Origin: Paramesorhizobium salinisoli
Lineage (GTDB): Bacteria; Pseudomonadota; Alphaproteobacteria; Rhizobiales; Rhizobiaceae
Reading direction: 5' to 3'
Assembly: GCF_003335045.1 (NCBI RefSeq)
Contig: NZ_QOZG01000011.1
Location: forward strand, 1-64,000
DNA: 64,000 bases
Position numbers and translations under genes: made by a program. Positions 47,762 through 57,445 of the stretch are shown here, piece after piece; within the stretch, counting starts at the first letter, position 1; each line of letters opens with the position of its first letter. Under the pieces are notes generated by a model, which saw nothing but the letters and a program-made list of their open reading frames with translations, was not told where the DNA came from and did no database searches.

Positions 47762-50064
47762 GAACGTCCTTTCCGCTTGCCTCGGGGGATGCCTGACGGC
47801 CTCCCTCTTTGGCCACGCATCGCGCGGCTCGATTTATGGTGCGAACGCATCGATGCCGGCATGGGACGTGGTTCGGAAACCATTTCGAAGCGAAGCGCGC
47901 CCGCTATGGGAAGCGCTTCAATCAATTTGACGTCGACGATATCGCCAAGGCGATAGCCTTTTCCGCTGCGTTCACCGGTAAGCGCATGGTTCGCTTCGTC
48001 ATATAGGTAGTATTCGTTCCCCAGTGTGGAAATGGGAATAAAGCCGTCTGCGCCATATGTCGCAAGCGCAACGAAAAGGCCGGATTTGATGACGCCGGAA
48101 ATCCTTCCCTGGAATTCGGAGTCGATCTGTGTCGCCAGATGGTGGGCGATCAGCCGGTCGACTGTTTCGCGTTCCGCCGCCATCGCGCGGCGTTCTGTAG
48201 CGGAGATGAGCGCGGCGATTTCTTCGAGCCGCGCTTCCTCATCAGGCGTAATTCCGCCCGGCCCAAGACCGAGGCTGCCGATCAGCGCACGATGCACGAT
48301 CAGATCGGCATAACGCCGGATCGGCGAGGTGAAATGCGCATAGCGGCTGAGGTTCAGGCCGAAATGGCCGATATTGTCGGGGCTGTATTCGGCCTGGCTC
48401 TGCGAGCGCAACACCACCTGGTTGACGAGTTCCTCATGGTCGCTGCCCTGAACGCGCTTCAGGATCTGGTTGAATTGGCCGGGCCGGAGCTGGGCTCCTT
48501 TGGCGAGGCTGATGTCCAGCGTGCGCAGGAATTCGCGCAACGATTCCTGCTTGGCCATCGAGGGTGCGTCATGGGTACGGAAAATCAGCGCCTGCCGCTT
48601 GCGCTCCAACGTTTCCGCCGCCGCGACATTCGCCTGGATCATGAACTCCTCGATGAGCTTGTGCGCATCGAGGCGAGGCGGAATGACGACCTTGTCCACT
48701 TTGCCCTCAGGCGTGAGCAGGATCTTCTTTTCCGGCAGGTCGAGTTCCAGCGGTTCGCGCTGGTCGCGCCCACGCTTCAGCGCCGCATAAGCGTCCCACA
48801 GCGGCTTCAGGATGCTATCGAGGATAGGACCGGTCTTGTCATCTGGCGCGCCGTCTATGGCTGTCTGGGCCTGGCTGTAGGCAAGCCGCGCGGCGGAGCG
48901 CATCATCACGCGGTGGAAGCTGTGCGAGCGCTTGCGTCCTTCAGCGGTGAAGATCATGCGGACGGCGAGGGCAGGGCGGTCGACAAGCTCCTTCAGCGAA
49001 CACAGATCGTTGGAAATCCGCTCGGGAAGCATCGGCACGACGCGGTCGGGGAAATAGACCGAATTGCCCCGCTTCAGGGCTTCGCGGTCAAGGGCCGAGC
49101 CGGGCAGCACATAGGCCGCGACATCGGCAATCGCCACCGTGACGATATGGCCGCCGGGATTGGAGGGATCGCTGTCCGGCTCGGCGAAGACCGCATCGTC
49201 ATGGTCCTTGGCATCGGCCGGATCGATGGTGACCAGCGGCAGGCTGCGCCAGTCCTCGCGATGGGTCATGCTGGCAGGCTTTGCCTCCTCGGCCTCCCGG
49301 AGCACTGCTTCCGGAAACACATGCGGGATTTCATGGGCATGAATGGCGATCATCGACAGCGCCTTCTCGCTATCGATCGAGCCCACGATCTGCCGCACGC
49401 TGGCATGGGCAAGGCCGTAGCGCCCGGCGCGGGTGATCTCTACCTCCACCAGGTCGCCGGCTTTCGCCTCGTTCAACTGGCCGCTATCGACCACCAGCTC
49501 CGCCTGGCGGCGTTCCACGGGCTCAATGCGCCATTCGCCATCACTGGTTCGGCGCAGCACGCCGAGCACCGCATCCGGCCGGTGCTCCAGGCGCTTCATG
49601 ACACGTGCCGTATAGGCTGGTCCGGTCTTCTCGGGCGACGGGAATATCTTGGCGAGGACCCGGTCCCCTACACCCGCCGCGGCGCCTTTGTCGCGCGAGG
49701 GGCGAATGAGAATCTGGGGCGCTTTCTCTCCGGTCACGTCCCATTCAGCAGGTTTGGCGATCAGGCCGCCATCTGCCTCGCGGCCCGTAATGTCGAGGAC
49801 CGCGACATGCGGCAGCGCACCCTTCGTGGTCAGCCGCTTGGCACGCTTTTCGATCAGCCCTTCGTCGGCCAGATCGCGCAGCATGTCCTTCAGGAAAATC
49901 CTGCTATCACCCTTCAGGTTGAAAGCTTTTGCTATGTCGCGCTTGCCGGCGCGATCCGGATTTTCGTTGATGAAGTTCAGGATATCGTCACGCGTCGGCA
50001 GATGCGTCTGGCGATCTTGGCTTGTCCGGCCAGGCTTGGGTGGTTTCGAAATCTGGCGCGCCAA
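47758..50064 (-). CDS. rnr: Ribonuclease R
   Basis: A 768-residue 3'-5' exoribonuclease of the RNB family. An N-terminal winged-helix region is followed by cold-shock domains, the catalytic RNB domain (TIDPADAKDHDDAV with the metal-binding aspartates, and YFPDRVVPMLPERISNDLCSL), an S1 domain (GRISGVIKSGLFVAL) and a basic tail. It degrades structured RNA and has its own helicase activity. The gene follows topA by 12 bases on the same strand. Confidence 0.96.
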   Translation of the reverse strand: MARQISKPPKPGRTSQDRQTHLPTRDDILNFINENPDRAGKRDIAKAFNLKGDSRIFLKDMLRDLADEGLIEKRAKRLTTKGALPHVAVLDITGREADGGLIAKPAEWDVTGEKAPQILIRPSRDKGAAAGVGDRVLAKIFPSPEKTGPAYTARVMKRLEHRPDAVLGVLRRTSDGEWRIEPVERRQAELVVDSGQLNEAKAGDLVEVEITRAGRYGLAHASVRQIVGSIDSEKALSMIAIHAHEIPHVFPEAVLREAEEAKPASMTHREDWRSLPLVTIDPADAKDHDDAVFAEPDSDPSNPGGHIVTVAIADVAAYVLPGSALDREALKRGNSVYFPDRVVPMLPERISNDLCSLKELVDRPALAVRMIFTAEGRKRSHSFHRVMMRSAARLAYSQAQTAIDGAPDDKTGPILDSILKPLWDAYAALKRGRDQREPLELDLPEKKILLTPEGKVDKVVIPPRLDAHKLIEEFMIQANVAAAETLERKRQALIFRTHDAPSMAKQESLREFLRTLDISLAKGAQLRPGQFNQILKRVQGSDHEELVNQVVLRSQSQAEYSPDNIGHFGLNLSRYAHFTSPIRRYADLIVHRALIGSLGLGPGGITPDEEARLEEIAALISATERRAMAAERETVDRLIAHHLATQIDSEFQGRISGVIKSGLFVALATYGADGFIPISTLGNEYYLYDEANHALTGERSGKGYRLGDIVDVKLIEALPIAGALRFEMVSEPRPMPASMRSHHKSSRAMRGQRGRPSGIPRGKRKGRS

Positions 50065-50076
50065 TCCTTTAATTCC

Positions 50077-52698
50077 TCATTCGGTTTTTGCCGTGGCCTT
50101 CTTCGCCGTCTTGGCAGGGGCTTTCTTTTTTGCCGGTGCCTTGGTCGTCTTGGCGGCCTTGGCCCGGGCTGGCTTCTTGGCCGAGGCGCCGCCTTTTTCC
50201 GCTATGAGCGCCAGCGCTTCCTCAAGCGTCACACTGGCCGGTTCCTTGCCCTTCGGCAATGTGGCGTTGACCTTGCCCCAATTGACATAGGGACCATAGC
50301 GGCCGTCGCGTACCGTAATTGGCCCACCATCGGGGTGGTCGCCCAATGTCGCCAGCGCCGCGGGCGTGGAGCGCGTGCGACCGCCCTTCGCCTGCTTGTC
50401 CGCAAGGACGGTCACGGCGCGGTTGATGCCGATCGAGAACACCTCCTCGGCATTCTCGACATTGGCGAACGTGCCGTCATGCGTCACATAGGGACCATAG
50501 CGCCCAATGCCGGCGGAAATCATCTTTCCCGTTTCCGGATGCTTTCCGATATCGCGTGGCAGGGATAGCAGCGCCAGCGCCTTTTCATGGTCTATCGTCT
50601 CGATCGACCATCCCTTGGGCAGGCTCGCGCGCTTCGCCTCCTTGCCTTCGCCCCGTTGTATATAGGGGCCAAAGCGGCCGTTTCGAGCGGTGATGTCCTC
50701 GTCTGTGTAGGGATCCTTGCCCAGCACTTTCGGCTCGTCGCCCGTGGCAGACCCATTGGTGCCGTCGCCATTGGCATCGCCGCCGAGCTGGCGGGTGAAT
50801 TTGCACTCCGGATAGTTCGAGCAGCCGACGAAGGCTCCGAATTTACCAAGCTTCAGCGACAGCGTGCCGGTGCCGCAATTGGGGCAACTGCGCGGATTGC
50901 TGCCATCCGCGCGCGGCGGGAAGGCGAGCGGGCTCAATTCCTCGTTCAGCGCGTCGAGCACGTTGGTGACGCGCAATTCCTTGATATTGCCGACTGCCCC
51001 GGAGAAATCGTTCCAGAAATCGCGCAGCACGTCTTTCCACAGCAGCTTGCCATCCGAGATCAGGTCGAGCTTTTCCTCGAGATCCGCCGTGAAGTCATAT
51101 TCCACGTAACGGTTGAAGAAGCTTTCCAGGAATGCGGTGACCAGACGTCCCTTCGCTTCCGGAATGAGCTTGCGCTTGTCGACCGTTACATATTCGCGGT
51201 CGCGCAATGTGCCGAGCGTCGCGGTGTAGGTGGAAGGCCGGCCAATCCCGAGTTCTTCCATCTTCTTGATGAGTGTCGCTTCGGAATAACGCGGCGGCGG
51301 CTCCGTGGAATGCTGGGTGGCGTTGATTTTGTCGCGTGCCAGCATCTCGCCTGCGCGGATTTCGGGGAGGCGCGCGCTTTCCTCGTCGTCCTCGTCATCT
51401 TCCCGATGTTCGGTATAGGCGGCGATGAAGCCGTCGAAGCGCAGGACGGATCCCGTGGCCCGCAACTGCGCCGTCTGTGTCCCGTTCACCGCTTCGATCT
51501 CAACGGTCGTGCGCTCGATATCGGCGGACTGCATCTGGCTGGCGATGGCGCGTTTCCAGATCAGATCGTAGAGTTTTGCCTGGTCTTCGTCGAGATAGCG
51601 GCGCATTTCCTTGGGGTGGCGATCGAAATCCGTCGGGCGGATCGCTTCGTGCGCTTCCTGGGCGTTCTTCGCCTTCGACGCGTAGAAGCGTGGCTTCTCC
51701 GGCACGTAGCTATCGCCGAAACCGGTGCCGATGGCGCGCCGCGCCGCCTGGATGGCATCGGGATCCATCTGGACGCCGTCGGTTCGCATATAGGTGATGA
51801 GACCGGCCGTCTCGCCGCCGATATCGATGCCTTCGTAGAGGCGCTGGGCAATCTGCATGGTGCGCGTTGCGGAAAAACCGAGCTTGGCGGACGCGGCCTG
51901 CTGCAGGGTCGATGTCGTGAAGGGAGGGCCGGGATTGCGCTTGGTCGGCTTGGCCTCCACCGATGCCGCCTTGAAGCTCGCCCCCTCAAGCATGCTGCGA
52001 ATGGTGCCGGCCTGTTCGGCATTCTTGATATCGAGCTTGCTGAGCTTTTTGCCGTCGAATGCGGTCAGCCGCGCCTCGAAGCCGTCCTCGCGCGGCGTCT
52101 TCAAAAGCGCTGCGATGTTCCAGTATTCCTCGCGGACGAAGCGCTCGATCTCCGACTCACGGTCGCAGATGAGGCGGAGCGCGACCGATTGAACCCGCCC
52201 GGCAGAGCGCGCGCCGGGCAGCTTGCGCCAGAGCACCGGGGAAAGCGTGAAGCCGACGAGATAGTCCAGCGCACGGCGCGCCAGATACGCATCGACGAGG
52301 GGTACATCGATTTCGCGCGGGCTCGCCATGGCGTCCAGCACGGCCTTTTTCGTGATGGCGTTGAACGTGACGCGCTGGACGGATTTCGAACCTATCACCT
52401 TCTTCTGGCGCAGCACTTCGAGTACGTGCCATGAAATCGCCTCGCCTTCGCGATCAGGATCGGTTGCGAGAATAAGACCGTCGCTCTCCTTCACCGCCTT
52501 GGCGATATCGCTGAGACGCTTGGCGGAAGGCGTGTCGACTTCCCATGACATGGCGAAATCTTCATCCGGGCGTACGGACCCGTCCTTGGCCGGGAGATCG
52601 CGGACATGGCCAAACGAGGCCAGGACCTGATAGCCCGGACCTAGATATTTAACGATTGTTTTTGCCTTGGCAGGCGATTCGACAACGACGAGTTTCAT
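50077..52698 (-). CDS. topA: DNA topoisomerase I
   Basis: An 873-residue type IA topoisomerase that relaxes negative supercoils. The Toprim start is MKLVVVESPAKAKTIVKYLG, with ATDPDREGEAISWH and the catalytic tyrosine region GLITYMRTDGVQ. A C-terminal zinc finger is seen (SCPNCGTGTLSLKLGKFGAF, then CSNYPECKF), followed by two repeat domains of the FGPYIQRGEG / YGPYVTHDG / YGPYVNWGK type and a Lys/Ala-rich tail. It lies downstream of dprA on the same strand, with a small plus-strand gene between them. Confidence 0.97.
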   Translation of the reverse strand: MKLVVVESPAKAKTIVKYLGPGYQVLASFGHVRDLPAKDGSVRPDEDFAMSWEVDTPSAKRLSDIAKAVKESDGLILATDPDREGEAISWHVLEVLRQKKVIGSKSVQRVTFNAITKKAVLDAMASPREIDVPLVDAYLARRALDYLVGFTLSPVLWRKLPGARSAGRVQSVALRLICDRESEIERFVREEYWNIAALLKTPREDGFEARLTAFDGKKLSKLDIKNAEQAGTIRSMLEGASFKAASVEAKPTKRNPGPPFTTSTLQQAASAKLGFSATRTMQIAQRLYEGIDIGGETAGLITYMRTDGVQMDPDAIQAARRAIGTGFGDSYVPEKPRFYASKAKNAQEAHEAIRPTDFDRHPKEMRRYLDEDQAKLYDLIWKRAIASQMQSADIERTTVEIEAVNGTQTAQLRATGSVLRFDGFIAAYTEHREDDEDDEESARLPEIRAGEMLARDKINATQHSTEPPPRYSEATLIKKMEELGIGRPSTYTATLGTLRDREYVTVDKRKLIPEAKGRLVTAFLESFFNRYVEYDFTADLEEKLDLISDGKLLWKDVLRDFWNDFSGAVGNIKELRVTNVLDALNEELSPLAFPPRADGSNPRSCPNCGTGTLSLKLGKFGAFVGCSNYPECKFTRQLGGDANGDGTNGSATGDEPKVLGKDPYTDEDITARNGRFGPYIQRGEGKEAKRASLPKGWSIETIDHEKALALLSLPRDIGKHPETGKMISAGIGRYGPYVTHDGTFANVENAEEVFSIGINRAVTVLADKQAKGGRTRSTPAALATLGDHPDGGPITVRDGRYGPYVNWGKVNATLPKGKEPASVTLEEALALIAEKGGASAKKPARAKAAKTTKAPAKKKAPAKTAKKATAKTE

Positions 52699-52965
52699 AC
52701 TTCGACCCTGGTTTCCGGGCCCCTGTCGCTACACAAAAGCACATTCGATGGGGTAAATTTGTCCCCCCAAATGAACAGCCCTTTCCGTTTGGTCAAGGGC
52801 AACACGATATTTTTCGCGAAATACAACCTTTGGTTGCTTTATATCTAATTAAAACTTCAAGTAGTATTAGTGCTACGTGATCGGCCGATGAATAGCCGGA
52901 ACTTTAATAACCATCGCCATGTTGAAATTCATCATTTTGCGATTACAAATTTTCAAAGGTTTGCA

Positions 52966-53166
52966 ATGAACGATATGGATGTAAGCCGCATTGAAGTCCT
53001 TTCATATCTCCAGCAAATGCTTGGTGAGATGCATTGGATGGCCCATTCTGCCAATTACCCGATGCTCGCCTATTTTATCAAAATGGCTCACATTGAAAGC
53101 GAAGACACGATCAGGGCCGAACGCGAAGCCATGTCAGGCCTGCAGGAGCGAGACGGCACCGCCTGA
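52966..53166 (+). CDS. Small conserved-looking protein, function unknown
   Basis: A 66-residue soluble protein: MNDMDVSRIEVLSYLQQMLG, EMHWMAHSANYPMLAYFIKM, then [20 protein letters not shown]. Similar small proteins with an RIEVLSYL...MLAYxIxMAxxE pattern exist in Rhizobiales (recalled). The ATG at 52966 has AAAGG upstream; the in-frame ATGs at 52870 and 52888 are less likely. It lies alone between topA and dprA and its last 33 bases overlap the convergent dprA gene. Confidence 0.65.
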   Translation: MNDMDVSRIEVLSYLQQMLGEMHWMAHSANYPMLAYFIKMAHIESEDTIRAEREAMSGLQERDGTA

Positions 53167-54327
53167 ATGACGCGCGATGCGACCGGCAAGATCGAGTTCG
53201 AGCAGAACCAGGAATACCTGCGATGGGTGCAGGCCCGTATGGCGGATGAGCGCATCCGGATCGGTCGGGACGGGGCTCAACGCGTCGATGATGCTTTCCC
53301 GCTCGGGATCGTTGAGAAGCATCATGGGAGAAACCGCCGCCTCATCGAGCGTGCTGTCCTGCGTCGGGGCATTGAACGGTAACTCGCCGGTAGCACCCCC
53401 CATGGGGCCGGTCTTCTGGCCGTTCAGGGGGCCGATCAAAGGCGTGAGCGCTTCGATGATGTCGCTGGCCTCGGTGACGAGTATCGCGCCGTTCTTCAAC
53501 AGCTTGTTTGTTCCGAATGAACGGGGATCGAGCGGCGAACCCGGGACCGCGAACAGAAGCCGCCCCATTTCGCCGGCAAGCCTGGCGCTGATCAGCGAGC
53601 CGGATCTGTTGGCCGCTTCGATGACGACAAGCCCGAGCGAGATGCCGGCGATGATGCGGTTGCGGCGAGGGAAGTCCCGGGCGCGGGGCTCCCAGCCCAT
53701 GGGCATTTCGCTGACCAGAACGCCGTTCTTTTCGGGAATGGCATTGTAGAGATGCATGTTCTCGGGCGGATAGGGTTTGTCCAGCCCGCCGGCAAGAACG
53801 GCGATTGTCCCGGTTTCGAGGCTTGCTTCATGGGCGGCGGCATCGATCCCGCGCGCCAGCCCTGATACGATGGCATATCCCGCATCGCCAAGCTCCTTCA
53901 CCAGTCGATGCGTGAAGCGGTTGCCGGCGATCGAGGAATTACGCGCGCCGACGATGGCGACCGGCGGGGCCTCGAAAAGACTGGCATCGCCCTTGATCGC
54001 GAGGAGCGGCGGAGAGGCTTCGTAGTGGCGCAGATAGGGCGGATAATCGGGTTCGCCCATTCCAACGAAGCGCGCGCCGATCTTATCGATCAATTCCATC
54101 TCGCGCTCGGCGTCCTCGACGGTTGCTACGCGGATCGGGCGGTTTCCGCCGCCACGGCGCATCAGTTCCGGCAGCATCTGCAGCGCATCGCCCGCAGAGC
54201 CGAAATGCGAAATGAGATCGCGAAAAGTGACGGGGCCGACATTCTCGCTGCGTATCAGGCGCAGCCAGTTCAGCCTCTGGCGGTCGGACAGGCGAATTCC
54301 CTTCTGTGAATTCGCCGGACGGGTCAT
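53134..54327 (-). CDS. dprA: DNA-processing protein DprA
   Basis: A 397-residue protein that loads RecA onto incoming single-stranded DNA. The N-terminal SAM-like region precedes the Rossmann core with [36 protein letters not shown] and [20 protein letters not shown] winged-helix domain closes the protein ([31 protein letters not shown]). The start overlaps the plsY stop by four bases. Confidence 0.95.
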   Translation of the reverse strand: MTRPANSQKGIRLSDRQRLNWLRLIRSENVGPVTFRDLISHFGSAGDALQMLPELMRRGGGNRPIRVATVEDAEREMELIDKIGARFVGMGEPDYPPYLRHYEASPPLLAIKGDASLFEAPPVAIVGARNSSIAGNRFTHRLVKELGDAGYAIVSGLARGIDAAAHEASLETGTIAVLAGGLDKPYPPENMHLYNAIPEKNGVLVSEMPMGWEPRARDFPRRNRIIAGISLGLVVIEAANRSGSLISARLAGEMGRLLFAVPGSPLDPRSFGTNKLLKNGAILVTEASDIIEALTPLIGPLNGQKTGPMGGATGELPFNAPTQDSTLDEAAVSPMMLLNDPERESIIDALSPVPTDPDALIRHTGLHPSQVFLVLLELDLAGRIARHSGGAVSLLQA

Positions 54328-54938
54328 CCTTTGGCCCCGATCTTTCCTTCGGTCCCGTTCATGAGACGGGAAATATTGGCCTGGTGCTTGATGAAGACGA
54401 TGAGGCTCATGATGGCGAAAAGGAGCGCTACATCCCGCAAGCCAAGAAGAAAAAGCGCAATCGGCACGGCTACCGCCGCGACGAGCGCCGAGAGCGAGGA
54501 ATATCGCGTTGCGAACGCCACGATGAGCCAGACGAGCACGAAAACCAGCGCACCCTGCCAGGCGAGGCCGAGGAGGACGCCGAGATAGGTGGCGACGCCC
54601 TTGCCGCCCTTGAAGCCGATCCAGATCGGATAGAGATGGCCGATGAATGCGCCGAAGCCGGCGGCAAGCGCCAGTTCCGGACCCCAGCGTCCGGCAATGA
54701 GAACCGCGGCGGCGCCTTTCAGTGCGTCGAGAAGCAGCGTCGCTGCAGCAAGCTTCTTGTTGCCCGTACGCAGCACATTGGTCGCGCCGATATTGCCTGA
54801 GCCGATGGCGCGCACGTCACCAAGGCCGGCAAGCCGGGTGAGGATCAGGCCGAAAGGTATCGATCCCAGGAGATAGCCGAAGACAAGCGCGGCCAGCAGC
54901 GAAGGCAAGCCCGCCTGCAGGATGGTCGGATCGATCAT
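54324..54938 (-). CDS. plsY: Acyl-phosphate:glycerol-3-phosphate acyltransferase
   Basis: A 204-residue membrane acyltransferase starting phospholipid synthesis from acyl phosphate. The three conserved motifs are visible: [26 protein letters not shown] and the C-terminal [20 protein letters not shown]. The ATG at 54938 has GGGAGG upstream; the frame remains open upstream without family character. Confidence 0.95.
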   Translation of the reverse strand: MIDPTILQAGLPSLLAALVFGYLLGSIPFGLILTRLAGLGDVRAIGSGNIGATNVLRTGNKKLAAATLLLDALKGAAAVLIAGRWGPELALAAGFGAFIGHLYPIWIGFKGGKGVATYLGVLLGLAWQGALVFVLVWLIVAFATRYSSLSALVAAVAVPIALFLLGLRDVALLFAIMSLIVFIKHQANISRLMNGTEGKIGAKG

Positions 54939-54967
54939 TATGCCTCCCCCTCGGCTTGCGATTCGGC

Positions 54968-56254
54968 TCAGATGTTGAACACGATTTTTCCGGCCACCAT
55001 AGTCTGCGTTACGCGGCCTTGGAAGCGTGCTCCCTCGAAACAGCTGTTCTTGGAGCGCGAATGCAGATCCTGTTCCCGCACGATCCACGGTTCGCCGAGA
55101 TCGACGATGGCGAGATCGGCGGGCGCGCCCGGCTTCAGCGTTCCCGCATCGAGGCTGAAAATCCTCGCCGGCGCGGTCGACAGCACCTCGATGATGCGGA
55201 TCAGCGGCAGGCTTTCATTGTGGTATAAGCGGAGCGCCGCCGCCAGTAAGGTCTCGAGGCCGATGGCGCCTGCCTCGGCGTCAGCGAAGGGCAGCCGCTT
55301 GGTGTCGACATCCTGCGGATCGTGCGCGGACGCGACGAGATCGATCACGCCTGAGCGTACCGCCTCGACCATCGCCAGCCGGTCCTCCTCCGTCCGCAAG
55401 GGCGGCGACAGCCGGAAGAAGGTGCGGAACTCGCCGATGTCGTTTTCATTGAGCGAAAGATGGTTGATCGAAATCCCCGCCGTGACAGCCAGGCCCTGAT
55501 CCTTGGCGCGCAGAATGGCATCCGCCGACATCGCCGTGGAGATCTGCGCGGCATGATATTTGCTGCGCGTCAGCGCCGCCAGCCGCAGGTCGCGTTCGAG
55601 CGGGATGACTTCCGCCTCGCGCGGAATGCCCGGCAGGCCCAGCCAGCTTGCGAAAAGCCCCTCGTTCATCACCCCGTTCGCAGCGAGATAGGGATCGTGG
55701 GTCTCATGGGCGACCACCACGCCGAAATCGCGCGCATAGGTCAGAGCCCGGCGCATCAGAAGCGTACTGGCGATGGTCTTGCGGCCTTCGGTGATGGCGA
55801 CAGCGCCGGCCTCGCGCAAAAGCCCGACCTCGGTCATCTCCTCGCCGCGCAAGCCCTTGGTGATCGCAGCCGCGGGATGGACATTGACGATCGCGGTATC
55901 ACGCGCGGCGCGCTTGACGAATTCGACCAGCGCCACATCGTCGATAACAGGATCGGTATCCGGCATCATGATGATCGACGTGACGCCGCCTGCCGCCGCC
56001 GCACGGCTGGCAGAGGCGATGGTTTCACGATGCTCGGCGCCGGGTTCGCCGATGAACACGCGGGAATCGACCAGCCCCGGAATGATCGTCTTGCCGCCAA
56101 GGTCGAACCGTTGCGCGCCCTCGGGCAGGCCCTGGTTACGCGCATCCGCGCCGGCGGCAACGATCTTCCCATCGCTGACGATGACGGTTCCGGTCTCGTC
56201 GAGGCCGCGCGAGGGATCGACAATGCGGGCATTTTCGAAAACGACAGCGCTCAT
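54968..56254 (-). CDS. pyrC: Dihydroorotase-like protein lacking catalytic histidines
   Basis: A 428-residue amidohydrolase-fold protein coupled to pyrB by a four-base overlap. In active dihydroorotases the first strand ends in D-x-H-x-H; here residues 63-67 read DSRVF, so both zinc histidines are gone (R65, F67). The later motif [10 protein letters not shown] also departs from the usual TDHAPH. It therefore looks like the inactive PyrC'/PyrX type that scaffolds aspartate carbamoyltransferase, as in Pseudomonas. An active PyrC should be encoded elsewhere. Confidence 0.85.
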   Translation of the reverse strand: MSAVVFENARIVDPSRGLDETGTVIVSDGKIVAAGADARNQGLPEGAQRFDLGGKTIIPGLVDSRVFIGEPGAEHRETIASASRAAAAGGVTSIIMMPDTDPVIDDVALVEFVKRAARDTAIVNVHPAAAITKGLRGEEMTEVGLLREAGAVAITEGRKTIASTLLMRRALTYARDFGVVVAHETHDPYLAANGVMNEGLFASWLGLPGIPREAEVIPLERDLRLAALTRSKYHAAQISTAMSADAILRAKDQGLAVTAGISINHLSLNENDIGEFRTFFRLSPPLRTEEDRLAMVEAVRSGVIDLVASAHDPQDVDTKRLPFADAEAGAIGLETLLAAALRLYHNESLPLIRIIEVLSTAPARIFSLDAGTLKPGAPADLAIVDLGEPWIVREQDLHSRSKNSCFEGARFQGRVTQTMVAGKIVFNI

Positions 56255-57234
56255 GCCCGTCCTCCCGTCATGGAGCCGGAGGGCTCATCATTGCGGCGTG
56301 GATCGAGCAGTGCTTCCATCACGGCCATGCGAACGGCGACACCCATCTCGACCTGGTTCTGGATCGCGCTTTGCGGGCCATCGGCCACATCGGAGGCGAT
56401 CTCGACGCCGCGGTTCATGGGGCCTGGATGCATGACCAGCGCATCGGGCTTCGCGAATTTCAGCTTCTCGCGGTCGAGGCCGTAATAGCGGAAATATTCG
56501 CGCACCGAAGGCACGAAGGAGCCCGCCATGCGCTCGCGCTGCAGGCGCAGCATCATCACGATATCGGCGTCCTTCAGCCCTTCCTCCATGGAATTGAAAA
56601 CCTCGACGCTCATCTGCGCGATCCCGGAGGGGAGGAGGGTCGAGGGTGCGACGACCCTGACGCGGGCGCCGAGCGCGTTGAGAAGCAGGATGTTGGAGCG
56701 CGCCACGCGCGAGTGGAGTACATCGCCGCAGATCGCCACGATCAGCCCTTCTATCCTGCCCTTGGCGCGGCGGATCGTCAGCGCATCGAGAAGCGCCTGG
56801 GTCGGATGCTCATGCGCACCATCCCCCGCATTGACCACCGAGCAACCGACTTTCTGCGCTAGAAGCGCTGCAGCACCCGCCGAGGCGTGGCGGATGACCA
56901 GGATATCGGGGCGCATGGCGTTGAGCGTCATCGCCGTGTCGATGAGAGTCTCGCCCTTCTTCACCGAGGAATTGCCGACCGACATGTTCATCACATCCGC
57001 GCCAAGCCGCTTGCCGGCCAGCTCGAAGGAGGATTGCGTGCGCGTCGAGGATTCGAAGAAGAGATTGATCTGGGTGCGCCCGCGCAGCACCGCCTTTTTC
57101 TTCTCAGGCTGGCGAGAGATCGCCACTTCCTGGTCTGCCAGATCGAGAAGGCAGGTGATATCCTGGGGCGAAAGGCCCTTGATGCCAAGCAAGTGGCGAT
57201 GGGGAAAGATGAGGGAGGTGGGATTTGATGTCAT
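56251..57234 (-). CDS. pyrB: Aspartate carbamoyltransferase catalytic subunit
   Basis: A 327-residue enzyme making carbamoyl-aspartate in pyrimidine synthesis. Carbamoyl-phosphate site [37 protein letters not shown] and [18 protein letters not shown] are all intact. No pyrI lies nearby, which fits a PyrB/PyrC' dodecamer. It leads the pyrB-pyrC' pair; plsY starts only 30 bases after the pyrC' stop. Confidence 0.96.
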   Translation of the reverse strand: MTSNPTSLIFPHRHLLGIKGLSPQDITCLLDLADQEVAISRQPEKKKAVLRGRTQINLFFESSTRTQSSFELAGKRLGADVMNMSVGNSSVKKGETLIDTAMTLNAMRPDILVIRHASAGAAALLAQKVGCSVVNAGDGAHEHPTQALLDALTIRRAKGRIEGLIVAICGDVLHSRVARSNILLLNALGARVRVVAPSTLLPSGIAQMSVEVFNSMEEGLKDADIVMMLRLQRERMAGSFVPSVREYFRYYGLDREKLKFAKPDALVMHPGPMNRGVEIASDVADGPQSAIQNQVEMGVAVRMAVMEALLDPRRNDEPSGSMTGGRA

Positions 57235-57445
57235 ATCAAGAACTCCCTATAGGCCCGATGCGACAAGCCCGCAAGCGGCGCGTGCAGGCAGGATCCGGCT
57301 TTGGCAAAGAAATCGGTGGAGTTTGCAACCCCGCGCGTAATGAAGGCGACGCACCAAGGCGAAAAATTTAGCAAATCCGCATAGGACATCTTAGATTGGT
57401 TCAGAATCGCCTCTGCCAGGCAGGGGGCTGCAAGCAAAATGGGAA

